Source: a bacterium (GTDB taxonomy: Bacteria > UBP13 > UBA5359). Taken from it: a DNA stretch of 7,859 nt. The translations under genes were made by a program, and so were the position numbers. Under the pieces are notes generated by a model, which did not search any database, was not told where the DNA came from, and saw nothing but the letters and a program-made list of their open reading frames with translations. The stretch spans positions 1-7,859 of the forward strand of contig JAQVUQ010000118.1 in assembly GCA_028699365.1 (NCBI GenBank), given 5' to 3'. This document shows, in pieces, positions 1 to 6,197 of this stretch. Within the stretch, counting starts at the first letter, position 1. Every line of letters begins with the position of its first letter.

Positions 1-1
1 T

Positions 2-82
2 ACGGGGAGTGGAAGCTTAGAAGCTCAAAATATCCTCAGCCGTATATGCAACCGGGCAGGCTTGGGCAATGAAAGGGAATAA
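2..82 (+). CDS. possible 3' end of an upstream gene, unidentified
   Basis: This frame is open from the left edge to a TAA at 80-82 and would encode 26 C-terminal residues containing LEAQNILSRICNRAGLG. It has no recognisable domain. Codon choice (AGG, ATA, GGC, CTC) is like that of the genes downstream, which is the only positive sign. A second plus frame is also open from the edge to a TGA at 70-72, and the third closes at 18-20. All three minus frames contain stops between 17 and 38, so a minus-strand gene leaving the left edge is unlikely. No intrinsic terminator follows. The assignment is weak because an open frame of this length is expected by chance. Confidence 0.25.
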   Translation, partial: TGSGSLEAQNILSRICNRAGLGNERE

Positions 83-156
83 AGATACGTTCGTGATATG
101 TACTACTACCGTCCGCTTCCATTGTCGCTCACCTGCCTTTATCATATGGATTGTCG

Positions 157-198
157 ATTGACACTTAATTTTAACGCCAATCACATGTATGTGTCAAT
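157..198. promoter_or_regulatory. inverted repeat ATTGACAC-N26-GTGTCAAT upstream of PBP2 gene
   Basis: ATTGACAC (157-164) and GTGTCAAT (191-198) are perfect 8-base reverse complements, with centres 34 bp apart. Related half-motifs lie nearby: ATTGTCG at 121-127 and again at 150-156, and TTGTCA at 215-220, which is the proposed -35 box. A second small dyad, CACAT-GT-ATGTG, sits at 182-193. The dyad lies just upstream of the PBP2 promoter, where an activator or repressor would bind. The long loop and lack of a T tract argue against an intrinsic terminator. That it is an operator is inference. Apart from this and the possible gene end, I see nothing in 83-214. Confidence 0.4.
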
Positions 199-214
199 GA
201 GAGATCCACCGTGC

Positions 215-243
215 TTGTCAGTCTCCCCCGGTATGGCTATAAT
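215..243 (+). promoter_or_regulatory. sigma-70-type promoter of the PBP2 gene
   Basis: A TTGTCA -35 box (215-220, five of six consensus bases), a 17-bp spacer and a perfect TATAAT -10 box (238-243) form one of the best promoter matches in the window. The expected transcription start, about seven bases beyond the -10 box, falls on or next to the A of the ATG at 250. The transcript would therefore have essentially no 5' leader. Confidence 0.75.
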
Positions 244-249
244 TAGCCT

Positions 250-2007
250 ATGTACGCTCAGACCCAAAGGATAAAGATATTCGGATTGCTGCTTCTTCTG
301 GTGATTGTCGTAATAATCATCCGTTTGCTGCAGTTGCAGGTTATCCAGGGAAAAAAATATACCGCCATGGCCAAAGGCAACAGATTGCACCTGCTGCTGG
401 AGCAGCCGGCCAGGGGAGTCATCTTCGATCGCCATGGCCATATACTGGTATCAAACCGCATCAGGTGTGATCTGGCCATCGCACCACGGATGTCCGGAAG
501 CAGGAAGGCAATGGCGGAAGCAGCCGCTATGCTGAACATACCTCTGGAGGAGGTGACGCGGAAGCTTTCCGCCGACAGGGCCAGCCCCCTCGATCCTGTT
601 GTCGTTAAGGAAGGACTCACCGTGGAAGAGACGGCCATGGTGCTGGAGCGCAAGCATCGCCTGCATGGTGTCGTGATTAAGAGAGTTCCCTATCGCTTCT
701 ATGTTTACGGCGACCTGGCCTCGCACCTGTTGGGCTATGTGGGTGAGATAGACAGGGAGAAGCTGGAAGAACGTCGTCATTTAGGCTATCGTATGGGAGA
801 TGTCATCGGCAAGACGGGTGTGGAAAGTTTCTTCGATCCTACTCTGCACGGATTTTACATGGGCGGTCAGGCGGATTACGGCTCCGTAGGAGCCCATGGC
901 AGAGTTCTTACTGCTATGGAGGCAATCAGAGGCAGCAGTCTGCTGCTGTCTCTGGACAGGGATACTCAGGTTGCGGCTGAAGATGCCCTGGCCGGCCGGC
1001 CAGGCGCAGTGGTGGCGGTGGATGTACGCAACGGGGAGATACTGGCTATGGCCAGCAGCCCCGATTATGATCCCAATGCTTTTGTCGACGGTCTCAGTCA
1101 CACCGAGTGGAATAGCCTTTCTTCCAATCCCGGACATCCCTTGCAGAACAGGGCCTCCAACAGTGCGTGGCCGCCGGGATCAACCTTCAAGATGATCACA
1201 CTTGCGGCCGCATTGCAGGAGAGGGTAGTCGCTCCCGGTGAACGGTTTTACTGCGACGGCTCCTATAACCTGCCCGGACGACGTTTCCGTTGCTGGGATC
1301 ATAGCGGACACGGCTCGATAGGCCTGATGGAAGGGATGGCTCAATCGTGCGACGTGGTCTTCTATGAACTGGGAAGGAGGCTGGGAGAAGAACGGCTTCG
1401 TCGCTATGCCGAAGCCTTTGGCCTTGGAGAGAAGAGCGGCCTGTCTTTAGCAGGAGATACGCCCGGCAACATCCCTTCTGCCGCCTGGAAGAAAAAACGT
1501 TTTAAACAGGAGTGGTATGCCGGAGATACCCTTAATATGTCCATAGGACAGGGTTTTGTTCAGGCTTCTCCGCTGCAGATGGCCATATCCACGGCAGCGG
1601 TAGCCGGCGGCAAGCTCTACAAGCCGTTGCTGGTAAAGGCCGTGATCTCTCCCGGAGGCGTCATTATGCAGGAATACGGGCCTGTGATGCGCCGGCGCCT
1701 GCCTGTTCGCAATGATGTCCTGGCCATGGTTCGCCGGGGTATGCGGGCTGCGATTAAAGATCCCAAGGGGACGGGGCATCTGGCTGCTATTGAAGGGGTG
1801 GAAGTGGCCGGTAAAACGGGTACGGCGGAAGATCCTCCCAGGCGACCGCATGCCTGGTTTGTAGGCTATGCCCCCTATGCAGATCCCAGGGTGGCCGTCT
1901 GTGTTTTTCTGGAGCAGGGCGGACACGGAGGAGCGGCGGCGGCGCCCATTGCCCGTCGGGTTCTGGAGAAGGCTTTGATCACCACCGGTATTCCTCCTTC
2001 ACTCTGA
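250..2007 (+). CDS. mrdA: penicillin-binding protein 2 (class B, elongation transpeptidase)
   Basis: This is a monofunctional DD-transpeptidase that cross-links new peptidoglycan during side-wall growth, normally with RodA and MreC/MreD. An N-terminal membrane segment spans about residues 9-28. A pedestal domain follows with the family's RGVIFDRHG stretch (55-63) and the IGKTGVESFFD region (186-196). The transpeptidase domain carries all three active-site motifs: SxxK with catalytic Ser311 (STFK, 311-314), SxD at 366-368 (SCD, the form typical of PBP2 rather than SxN), and KTG at 522-524. The GDTLNMSIGQG stretch (425-435) is also typical. At 585 residues the length is usual. ATG 250 is the only start that keeps the membrane anchor, and an in-frame TAG lies at 244-246. 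It has no Shine-Dalgarno site, consistent with a leaderless mRNA. No rodA or mre gene adjoins it. PBP3/FtsI is less likely given the sequence character. Confidence 0.93.
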   Translation: MYAQTQRIKIFGLLLLLVIVVIIIRLLQLQVIQGKKYTAMAKGNRLHLLLEQPARGVIFDRHGHILVSNRIRCDLAIAPRMSGSRKAMAEAAAMLNIPLEEVTRKLSADRASPLDPVVVKEGLTVEETAMVLERKHRLHGVVIKRVPYRFYVYGDLASHLLGYVGEIDREKLEERRHLGYRMGDVIGKTGVESFFDPTLHGFYMGGQADYGSVGAHGRVLTAMEAIRGSSLLLSLDRDTQVAAEDALAGRPGAVVAVDVRNGEILAMASSPDYDPNAFVDGLSHTEWNSLSSNPGHPLQNRASNSAWPPGSTFKMITLAAALQERVVAPGERFYCDGSYNLPGRRFRCWDHSGHGSIGLMEGMAQSCDVVFYELGRRLGEERLRRYAEAFGLGEKSGLSLAGDTPGNIPSAAWKKKRFKQEWYAGDTLNMSIGQGFVQASPLQMAISTAAVAGGKLYKPLLVKAVISPGGVIMQEYGPVMRRRLPVRNDVLAMVRRGMRAAIKDPKGTGHLAAIEGVEVAGKTGTAEDPPRRPHAWFVGYAPYADPRVAVCVFLEQGGHGGAAAAPIARRVLEKALITTGIPPSL

Positions 2008-2029
2008 AACGTCGCCGTTTGAAATAAGG

Positions 2030-2058
2030 TTGACTTTGCTCGCATATTATGATGCAAT
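2030..2058 (+). promoter_or_regulatory. possible extended -10 promoter, coiled-coil/YkuK gene pair
   Basis: TTGACT (2030-2035, five of six) is followed after 17 bp by TGCAAT (2053-2058, four of six), which is preceded by TGA and so forms an extended -10 element. The predicted start of transcription, about 2065, is next to the ATG at 2066, which lacks a Shine-Dalgarno site. This repeats the geometry seen at the PBP2 gene. The -10 box is imperfect, so confidence is moderate. A weak AAACG/CGTTT hairpin lies between the PBP2 stop and this element. Confidence 0.45.
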
Positions 2059-2065
2059 ATACCCA

Positions 2066-2266
2066 ATGGATGATAACAAAAAACTGTTGCTGGAGCAGAT
2101 GCGGGCCAAGATATGCAAGCTTGAGCGGGAACTGAGGGAACTGGACAGGCTTTACATAGGCATGTTGATGCAGTATGACAGGACTACGGCTTTCAAGGGA
2201 AAGAGAGAGAAACTCGAGCGCAAGTTAAGTGATCTAAAGGCCCGTCTCGAAAGGATTAAGGAGTGA
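2066..2266 (+). CDS. small coiled-coil protein, unknown function
   Basis: The 66-residue product is strongly charged and almost wholly helical in character. One amphipathic helix (about residues 4-34, with LERELRELDRL) and a second (about 44-66, KREKLERKLSDLKARLERIKE split by Leu/Ile heptads) are separated by YDRTTAFKG, suggesting a helical hairpin or dimeric coiled coil. There is no signal peptide or membrane segment. I do not recognise a family. ATG 2066 is preferred. An in-frame TTG at 2030 would add 12 residues, but it coincides with the proposed -35 box and its only purine run lies immediately beside it. The stop TGA overlaps the start of the next gene by four bases, so translation of the two is probably coupled and the protein may act with the YkuK-type product. 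Confidence 0.7.
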   Translation: MDDNKKLLLEQMRAKICKLERELRELDRLYIGMLMQYDRTTAFKGKREKLERKLSDLKARLERIKE

Positions 2267-2745
2267 GGGGATTGACCTTCAACAGTCCGACTTACGGGAA
2301 GATGAATTTCGAAGAGATGTTCAGCCGTCTCATAGCGTTCATCGAGCAGGCGCCTGACAATAAGCATAACATAATAGTAGGCACGGATTCCGCTCCCGGC
2401 GATATAATAAACTATATCACGGCCATAGTGGTACACCGTGTGGGCCAGGGAGGCTGTTACTTCTATTCACGGATGAGAGAACACAAGCAGCGGGGTCTGA
2501 ATCAGCGCATTTTCTACGAAGTGGCACTCAGTCTGGAGATGGCCAGTAAAATCAGTGAGAAGCTGTCCGAAAACGGCTGGGCGGATCTTCCTCTGGAGAT
2601 ACACCTTGATGTCGGCGATAAAGGTGAAACCCGCAAGATAATCCAGGAAGTGGTCGGCATGGTGACCGGAAGCGGCTACAGGGTCAAAACCAAGCCCGAC
2701 TCCTACGGGGCCAGTAAAGTGGCCGACAGACATTCCCACAGCTAA
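2263..2745 (+). CDS. YkuK-type RNase H-like protein (DUF458 family)
   Basis: The 160-residue protein matches the YkuK/DUF458 family, whose fold is RNase H-like. Seen here are an N-terminal F-N-S-P-T-YG segment, VGTDS with Asp42 on the first strand, a central FYEVALSLEMA helix (Glu87), IHLDVGDKG (Asp116, Asp119) and a C-terminal ASKVADRHS containing Asp155. These acidic residues sit where an RNase H-like metal site would be, but activity of the family is not established to my knowledge. The GTG at 2263 overlaps the upstream stop (GTGA) and has AAAGGA at 2250-2255. A TTG at 2272 in the same frame has the better AAGGAG at 2258-2263 and would remove three residues. The TAA interlocks with the stop codon of the convergent PBP1A gene, leaving no space for a separate terminator. 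Confidence 0.85.
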   Translation: MRGLTFNSPTYGKMNFEEMFSRLIAFIEQAPDNKHNIIVGTDSAPGDIINYITAIVVHRVGQGGCYFYSRMREHKQRGLNQRIFYEVALSLEMASKISEKLSENGWADLPLEIHLDVGDKGETRKIIQEVVGMVTGSGYRVKTKPDSYGASKVADRHSHS

Positions 2746-5069
2746 TTATGCACATCACAGTAGTCTTGTGGTATTCTATCTTTTCTGATACTGCGGGTAT
2801 TGGTTTCCGGGCATTTGCCGGTGGCCCTTTTGCCGGTGAGGCGGCAAAAGCTTACATCCTGCCAGACGGCTGTCCCGGCACTTCTTGCAGCCGGAGCTTT
2901 GGTGTTTCCGGGTTGTGTTGACCGTGTTTCCTCAGGCTGCCCGGAGGGTTTGTGCTCTCTGGGCGGCTCCGTCGTTCTTTCCGCAGGCTCTTCGCTCTCC
3001 CCATGTACGTTGCACGTCGCTGACGGAGCTTTGCCGGAGGCAAACGTTCTGGTCACCACTTCCGGGCAACCGGGCGAAGGTAGTAATCCGCTCTCCGGAC
3101 AGACTTGCAGGGTGACGGAATCGTCTTTATCCGTTTGCTTTTCATCCTTCTTTTCGGTGGATAGCTTCTTGTCCAGGTTGTCTTCTTTGGCCGGCTGCGG
3201 CGCTTCATGCCTTTTTTGAGCAGCCTCAATCTCCAGGGCTCTCTTCATGGCCGGGCGCATGAAGGCCGACCATGCTTTAGCCGGAACGGTTCCTCCCACC
3301 ACCCCATGAGCCATGGGCCTGTTGTTGTCGTTGCCCACCCAGACCGCTGTCACCAGCTTGTCGGTGAAGCCTACGAACCAGGCATCCTTGTAATCGCTGG
3401 TGGTGCCGGTCTTGCCCGATGCCGGATAGCCTATGGACGCGCCACGCCCGGTTCCGCGTGTAATGACCCCTCTCATCATGTCTACCATGGTATCAGCCGT
3501 TTCCTGTCTGAGAACACGTTCCGTCCGGGGTTTATACTCTTCCAGGACGTTGCCCCAGCGGTCGGTGATGCGAAGAATGGCGGTCGGTTGGCACCTTACG
3601 CCGCCGTTGGCCAGGACGCCGTAGGCGGTGGCCATCTCCAGCGGTATGACCCCGTGCGTCAGACCGCCCAGGGCGCAGGCAAGATTGCTGTCGTAAACCG
3701 GGCTGACGGTGGTAATTCCCATGCGCTTGACGTAGTCCAGGACGTTGAGCACGCCCAGCTTCTCCGTGAGCTTCACAGCCGGGACGTTGATGGATCTTTC
3801 CAGCGCCGAGCGCAAGGTTATAGTTCCATGGAAGCGCCCGTCATAATTACGGGGGCTGTAGATGCCTGACCCGGAACCGTAGCTGACAGGCGAATCGCTT
3901 ATGGTATCGGTGGGTTTCATGCCGCTGTCGATGGCGGCGGTATAGACGAACGGTTTGAAAGCCGAACCCGGCTGACGTTTGGCCTGGGCAGCCCGGTTGA
4001 ACTGACTCTCCTTGAAGCTGCGTCCTCCGACCATAGCCTTTATCTGCCCCGTTTTGACATCCAGAGCTACCAGCGCGGCCTGGCTTATCCGGAGGTATTT
4101 CGCTTCCTCCAGCCCTTGGCGGACGGCTTTCTCCGCTGCTTCCTGCATATCCAGATCCAGAGAGGTCACTATACGCAGACCGCCCTTGTAAACCATGTCG
4201 GCGCCGTATTTGTCGATCAGAGGAAAGAGCAGGTATGAAACGAAATAAGGGGCCTTGTTGTCTACAAGGCCGGCTGTCCGCAGACCGGCCAGCCGAATGC
4301 GCGTCCTTCCGGCATCGTCTGCCTCTTCTCCGGTTATGAAGCCCAGATCCGCCATGCGCCTAAGGACTACGGCCTGTCGCGATTTAGCCAGATCCATATT
4401 CACGTAGGGAGAGTAGCTGGATGGAGCTTTAGGTAATCCCGCCAGCATGGCCGCCTCGGCCAGATTGAGATCCCTGGCTTTCTTGCCGTAGTATATCTGG
4501 GAGGCTGTTTCTATGCCGTAGGCGCCGGAGCCGAAGTAGACCTGGTTCAGGTAGAGCTCCAGTATCTCTTCCTTGGAATACTTGCGTTCTATCTGCAGGG
4601 CCAGGATCATCTCTCTGAGCTTGCGGGTTACGGTCCTTCTCTGTGACAGGAATATGTTGCGGGCCAACTGCTGCGTGATCGTGCTGCCGCCCTGGCGGAT
4701 GCCGCCTCCGCGGAAGTTCTCGACAAAGGCTCGTCCTATGCCTCTGACGTCCACGCCGTGGTGATTGAAGAACCGTGAATCCTCTATGGCCACAATGGAA
4801 TCCTGCATCACCTGAGGTATATCGGTTATGGGAACGAACTCCCTGTTCTCTATGCATAAGTTAGCAAGAAGACGTCCGCTCTCGTCATATACCTTGGATG
4901 TTTCGTTAGGCCTGTATTCCCCGATAGCCTTGATGTTGGGCAAATCCTGAAACAGGCTGATACCTATACCCAGAATACCCCCTGCCGCCAGCAGCAGGAC
5001 GATAGTATAAAGAGTATTGAAAAGCAGCCTTAAAAAACCTGTTCTTCTCTTAGCGTGTTTTCTTCGCAT
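2742..5069 (-). CDS. bifunctional penicillin-binding protein 1A (GT51 glycosyltransferase plus transpeptidase)
   Basis: This class A PBP polymerises lipid II into glycan strands and cross-links them outside the membrane. A basic N-terminus (KHAKRR) and membrane segment (about 17-40) precede a GT51 domain: EDSRFFNHHG with catalytic Glu96, GGSTITQQLARN (127-138), and KEEILELYLNQVYFGSGAYG (about 166-185). The transpeptidase domain has SAFK (catalytic Ser369, Lys372), SIN (426-428) and KTG (553-555). A charged Lys/Asp/Glu linker (about 615-650) leads to a Cys module (C657, C668, C686, H689). A Pro/Glu/Thr-rich linker and a second module with identical spacing (C742, C753, C771, H774) end the protein. 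The ATG has AAGGAG five bases upstream (5075-5080). At 775 residues it is complete. The gene is expressed from its own divergent promoter. The symbol is left open because ponA/mrcA naming varies. Confidence 0.93.
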   Translation of the reverse strand: MRRKHAKRRTGFLRLLFNTLYTIVLLLAAGGILGIGISLFQDLPNIKAIGEYRPNETSKVYDESGRLLANLCIENREFVPITDIPQVMQDSIVAIEDSRFFNHHGVDVRGIGRAFVENFRGGGIRQGGSTITQQLARNIFLSQRRTVTRKLREMILALQIERKYSKEEILELYLNQVYFGSGAYGIETASQIYYGKKARDLNLAEAAMLAGLPKAPSSYSPYVNMDLAKSRQAVVLRRMADLGFITGEEADDAGRTRIRLAGLRTAGLVDNKAPYFVSYLLFPLIDKYGADMVYKGGLRIVTSLDLDMQEAAEKAVRQGLEEAKYLRISQAALVALDVKTGQIKAMVGGRSFKESQFNRAAQAKRQPGSAFKPFVYTAAIDSGMKPTDTISDSPVSYGSGSGIYSPRNYDGRFHGTITLRSALERSINVPAVKLTEKLGVLNVLDYVKRMGITTVSPVYDSNLACALGGLTHGVIPLEMATAYGVLANGGVRCQPTAILRITDRWGNVLEEYKPRTERVLRQETADTMVDMMRGVITRGTGRGASIGYPASGKTGTTSDYKDAWFVGFTDKLVTAVWVGNDNNRPMAHGVVGGTVPAKAWSAFMRPAMKRALEIEAAQKRHEAPQPAKEDNLDKKLSTEKKDEKQTDKDDSVTLQVCPESGLLPSPGCPEVVTRTFASGKAPSATCNVHGESEEPAERTTEPPREHKPSGQPEETRSTQPGNTKAPAARSAGTAVWQDVSFCRLTGKRATGKCPETNTRSIRKDRIPQDYCDVHN

Positions 5070-5119
5070 CTTTTCTCCTTGTCAAAAGAAGCCGAAAGCC
5101 GGCATTCTCTACCTGAATA

Positions 5120-5148
5120 ATTATACTATAGCTGTAACTCTATAACAA
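5120..5148 (-). promoter_or_regulatory. sigma-70-type promoter of the PBP1A gene
   Basis: On the minus strand TTGTTA (5148-5143, four of six) and a perfect TATAAT (5125-5120) are separated by 17 bp. The expected start, near 5113, leaves a leader of about 44 bases containing the AAGGAG ribosome binding site. The -35 region lies inside the upstream part of the opposing promoter for the PHP operon. Confidence 0.7.
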
Positions 5149-5160
5149 TTGCGCCCACTT

Positions 5161-5169
5161 TGGTATAAT
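5161..5169 (+). promoter_or_regulatory. extended -10 promoter of the PHP-YggT-glycosyltransferase operon
   Basis: TGG followed by TATAAT (5164-5169) is a perfect extended -10 element. The bases 17 bp upstream (TATAAC, 5141-5146) match the -35 consensus poorly, so this promoter should depend on the extended -10 or on an activator. Transcription would start near 5176, giving a leader of about 35-40 bases that carries AGGAAAGG (5195-5202) and AAGG (5205-5208). Confidence 0.65.
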
Positions 5170-5214
5170 TGATAACACATATTGTAAAAGTCCCAGGAAA
5201 GGTTAAGGTTGCGG

Positions 5215-5943
5215 ATGATAGATCTGCATTGTCATGTGATACCCGGCATCGATGACGGACCTGAAGATATGGAAGAGGCATTGTCATTATGCCGTACGCT
5301 CAAGGGTGAGGATGTTGACGTAATCGTGGCTACGCCCCATTATTACCCTGAGGAATGGTCTGTGGCCAGAGTAGACGACGTTCTGGCCGGCTGCCGTGAT
5401 CTGGCAAATCTGTTGGGTGACGGCGGGCCGGCGATTGTTGCCGGAGGAGAGATCGGCATTTTCAACGGCATCGCCGGAGCTGTATCCGACGGCAGGGTGC
5501 CGTTGCTGGGTGAAGGCGATTGTATTTTGCTTGAGACCCCTCTCTGGCAAACGCCGTTATGTTTTGAAGAAGAGATATTCATACTGCTGGCAAAAGGCTA
5601 TCGTCCTATTCTGGCTCACCCTGAGCGCAGTCGTGAATTCAGACGGATAGCCGAAGGCCTGCTGGCCATGCGCCGCCAGGGAGTAATGCTTCAGGTTACG
5701 GCCGGCAGCCTGGTCGGCAGCTACGGTCCGCATGTAAAGGCGGCTGCAGAGATGCTGGCTGCGCAAGGGGGCATAGATCTGGTGGCATCCGATTTGCACC
5801 CCGGCCGGAAGCCGGATCTGAAAACGGCCTATCCGGCCCTGTCAAGGTTGATCGGAGCCAAAGCCGCAGACAGGGTATTCTACGATACCCCGGTTGAAGT
5901 GCTGGGAAAATCGGAAAAGAGGTGTTCTACGTGCAATTGCTGA
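5215..5943 (+). CDS. CpsB/YwqE-type PHP-domain tyrosine-protein phosphatase
   Basis: Family members are metal-dependent phosphatases that dephosphorylate the tyrosine kinases controlling capsule and exopolysaccharide synthesis. The 242-residue product opens with MIDLHCHVIPGIDDG, the family's signature, giving metal ligands His5, His7 and the Asp13-Asp14 pair. Further likely ligands are His42 (ATPHYYP), Glu79 (GGEIGI), His135 (LAHPERS), Asp193 and His195 (SDLHPGR). Length is usual. ATG 5215 matches where the family starts and has AAGG six bases upstream; TTG 5209, with AGGAAAGG six bases upstream, would add two residues and cannot be excluded. The C-terminus ends in a C-x2-C-x-C tail where the gene overlaps the next one. 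It is first in a three-gene operon. No partner tyrosine kinase is in the window, so the capsule role is inferred from the family. Confidence 0.88.
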   Translation: MIDLHCHVIPGIDDGPEDMEEALSLCRTLKGEDVDVIVATPHYYPEEWSVARVDDVLAGCRDLANLLGDGGPAIVAGGEIGIFNGIAGAVSDGRVPLLGEGDCILLETPLWQTPLCFEEEIFILLAKGYRPILAHPERSREFRRIAEGLLAMRRQGVMLQVTAGSLVGSYGPHVKAAAEMLAAQGGIDLVASDLHPGRKPDLKTAYPALSRLIGAKAADRVFYDTPVEVLGKSEKRCSTCNC

Positions 5944-6197
5944 TAAACGTTGTAAGCTTGCTGTTTACTATCTACTATTACTTGATCATAGCTCATGTTA
6001 TCATATCATGGGTGCCCGATCTGCAGCGTACCCGGCTGGCCGAAATCGTGCATGTGCTTACAGAGCCCGTGCTGGTGCCGCTGAGACGCCTGGTACCGCT
6101 TCCGGGAATAGATATATCGCCGCTGCTGGCTATAATAGTCCTGCAGATAGCGCAGCGCTTTTTGATCAATTTATTGATACGGACAGGATCTGTGTAG
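5931..6197 (+). CDS. YggT family integral membrane protein
   Basis: The 88-residue product is a small membrane protein with hydrophobic segments at about residues 3-27 and 61-83. Between them are the family's conserved features: ISWVPD, TEPVLVPLRRLVP, and GIDISPLLAIIVLQ entering the second segment. YggT proteins are poorly understood; some are linked to osmotic response, chloroplast or cell-division membrane organisation. GTG 5931 is chosen because AAAGAGG (5916-5922) lies eight bases upstream. A GTG at 5922 in the same frame would add three residues but overlaps that binding site. The start lies inside the PHP gene (13-base overlap), and the stop directly abuts the glycosyltransferase ATG, so the three genes are translationally linked. 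Confidence 0.85.
   Translation: MQLLINVVSLLFTIYYYLIIAHVIISWVPDLQRTRLAEIVHVLTEPVLVPLRRLVPLPGIDISPLLAIIVLQIAQRFLINLLIRTGSV

Noticed and set aside
158-163. Perfect TTGACA as a -35 box for an additional promoter
   Set aside because: No acceptable -10 box lies 15-19 bp downstream. The hexamer is better explained as part of the inverted repeat at 157-198.
896-1195. 99-codon plus-strand frame inside the PBP2 gene
   Set aside because: It overlaps PBP2 in another frame, is Trp/Pro-rich and low in family character, and is a shadow of the true reading frame.
1447-1926. 159-codon minus frame opposite the PBP2 transpeptidase domain
   Set aside because: The plus frame encodes conserved motifs throughout this stretch. 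The antisense product has no recognisable features and no ribosome binding site was seen.
2007-2020. AAACG-TCGC-CGTTT hairpin right after the PBP2 stop as a terminator
   Set aside because: The stem has only five pairs and GAAATAAGG follows, not a T tract, so it is unlikely to terminate transcription.
3207-3869. 220-codon open frame on the plus strand opposite the PBP1A gene
   Set aside because: It is antisense to the well-supported transpeptidase domain and its translation resembles no family. It is a by-product of the G+C-rich third positions of PBP1A.
4429-4857. 142-codon alternative minus frame within the PBP1A gene
   Set aside because: It is a frame-shifted reading of the GT51 domain, rich in Arg, Gly and His, with no domain. 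The main frame carries all catalytic motifs intact.
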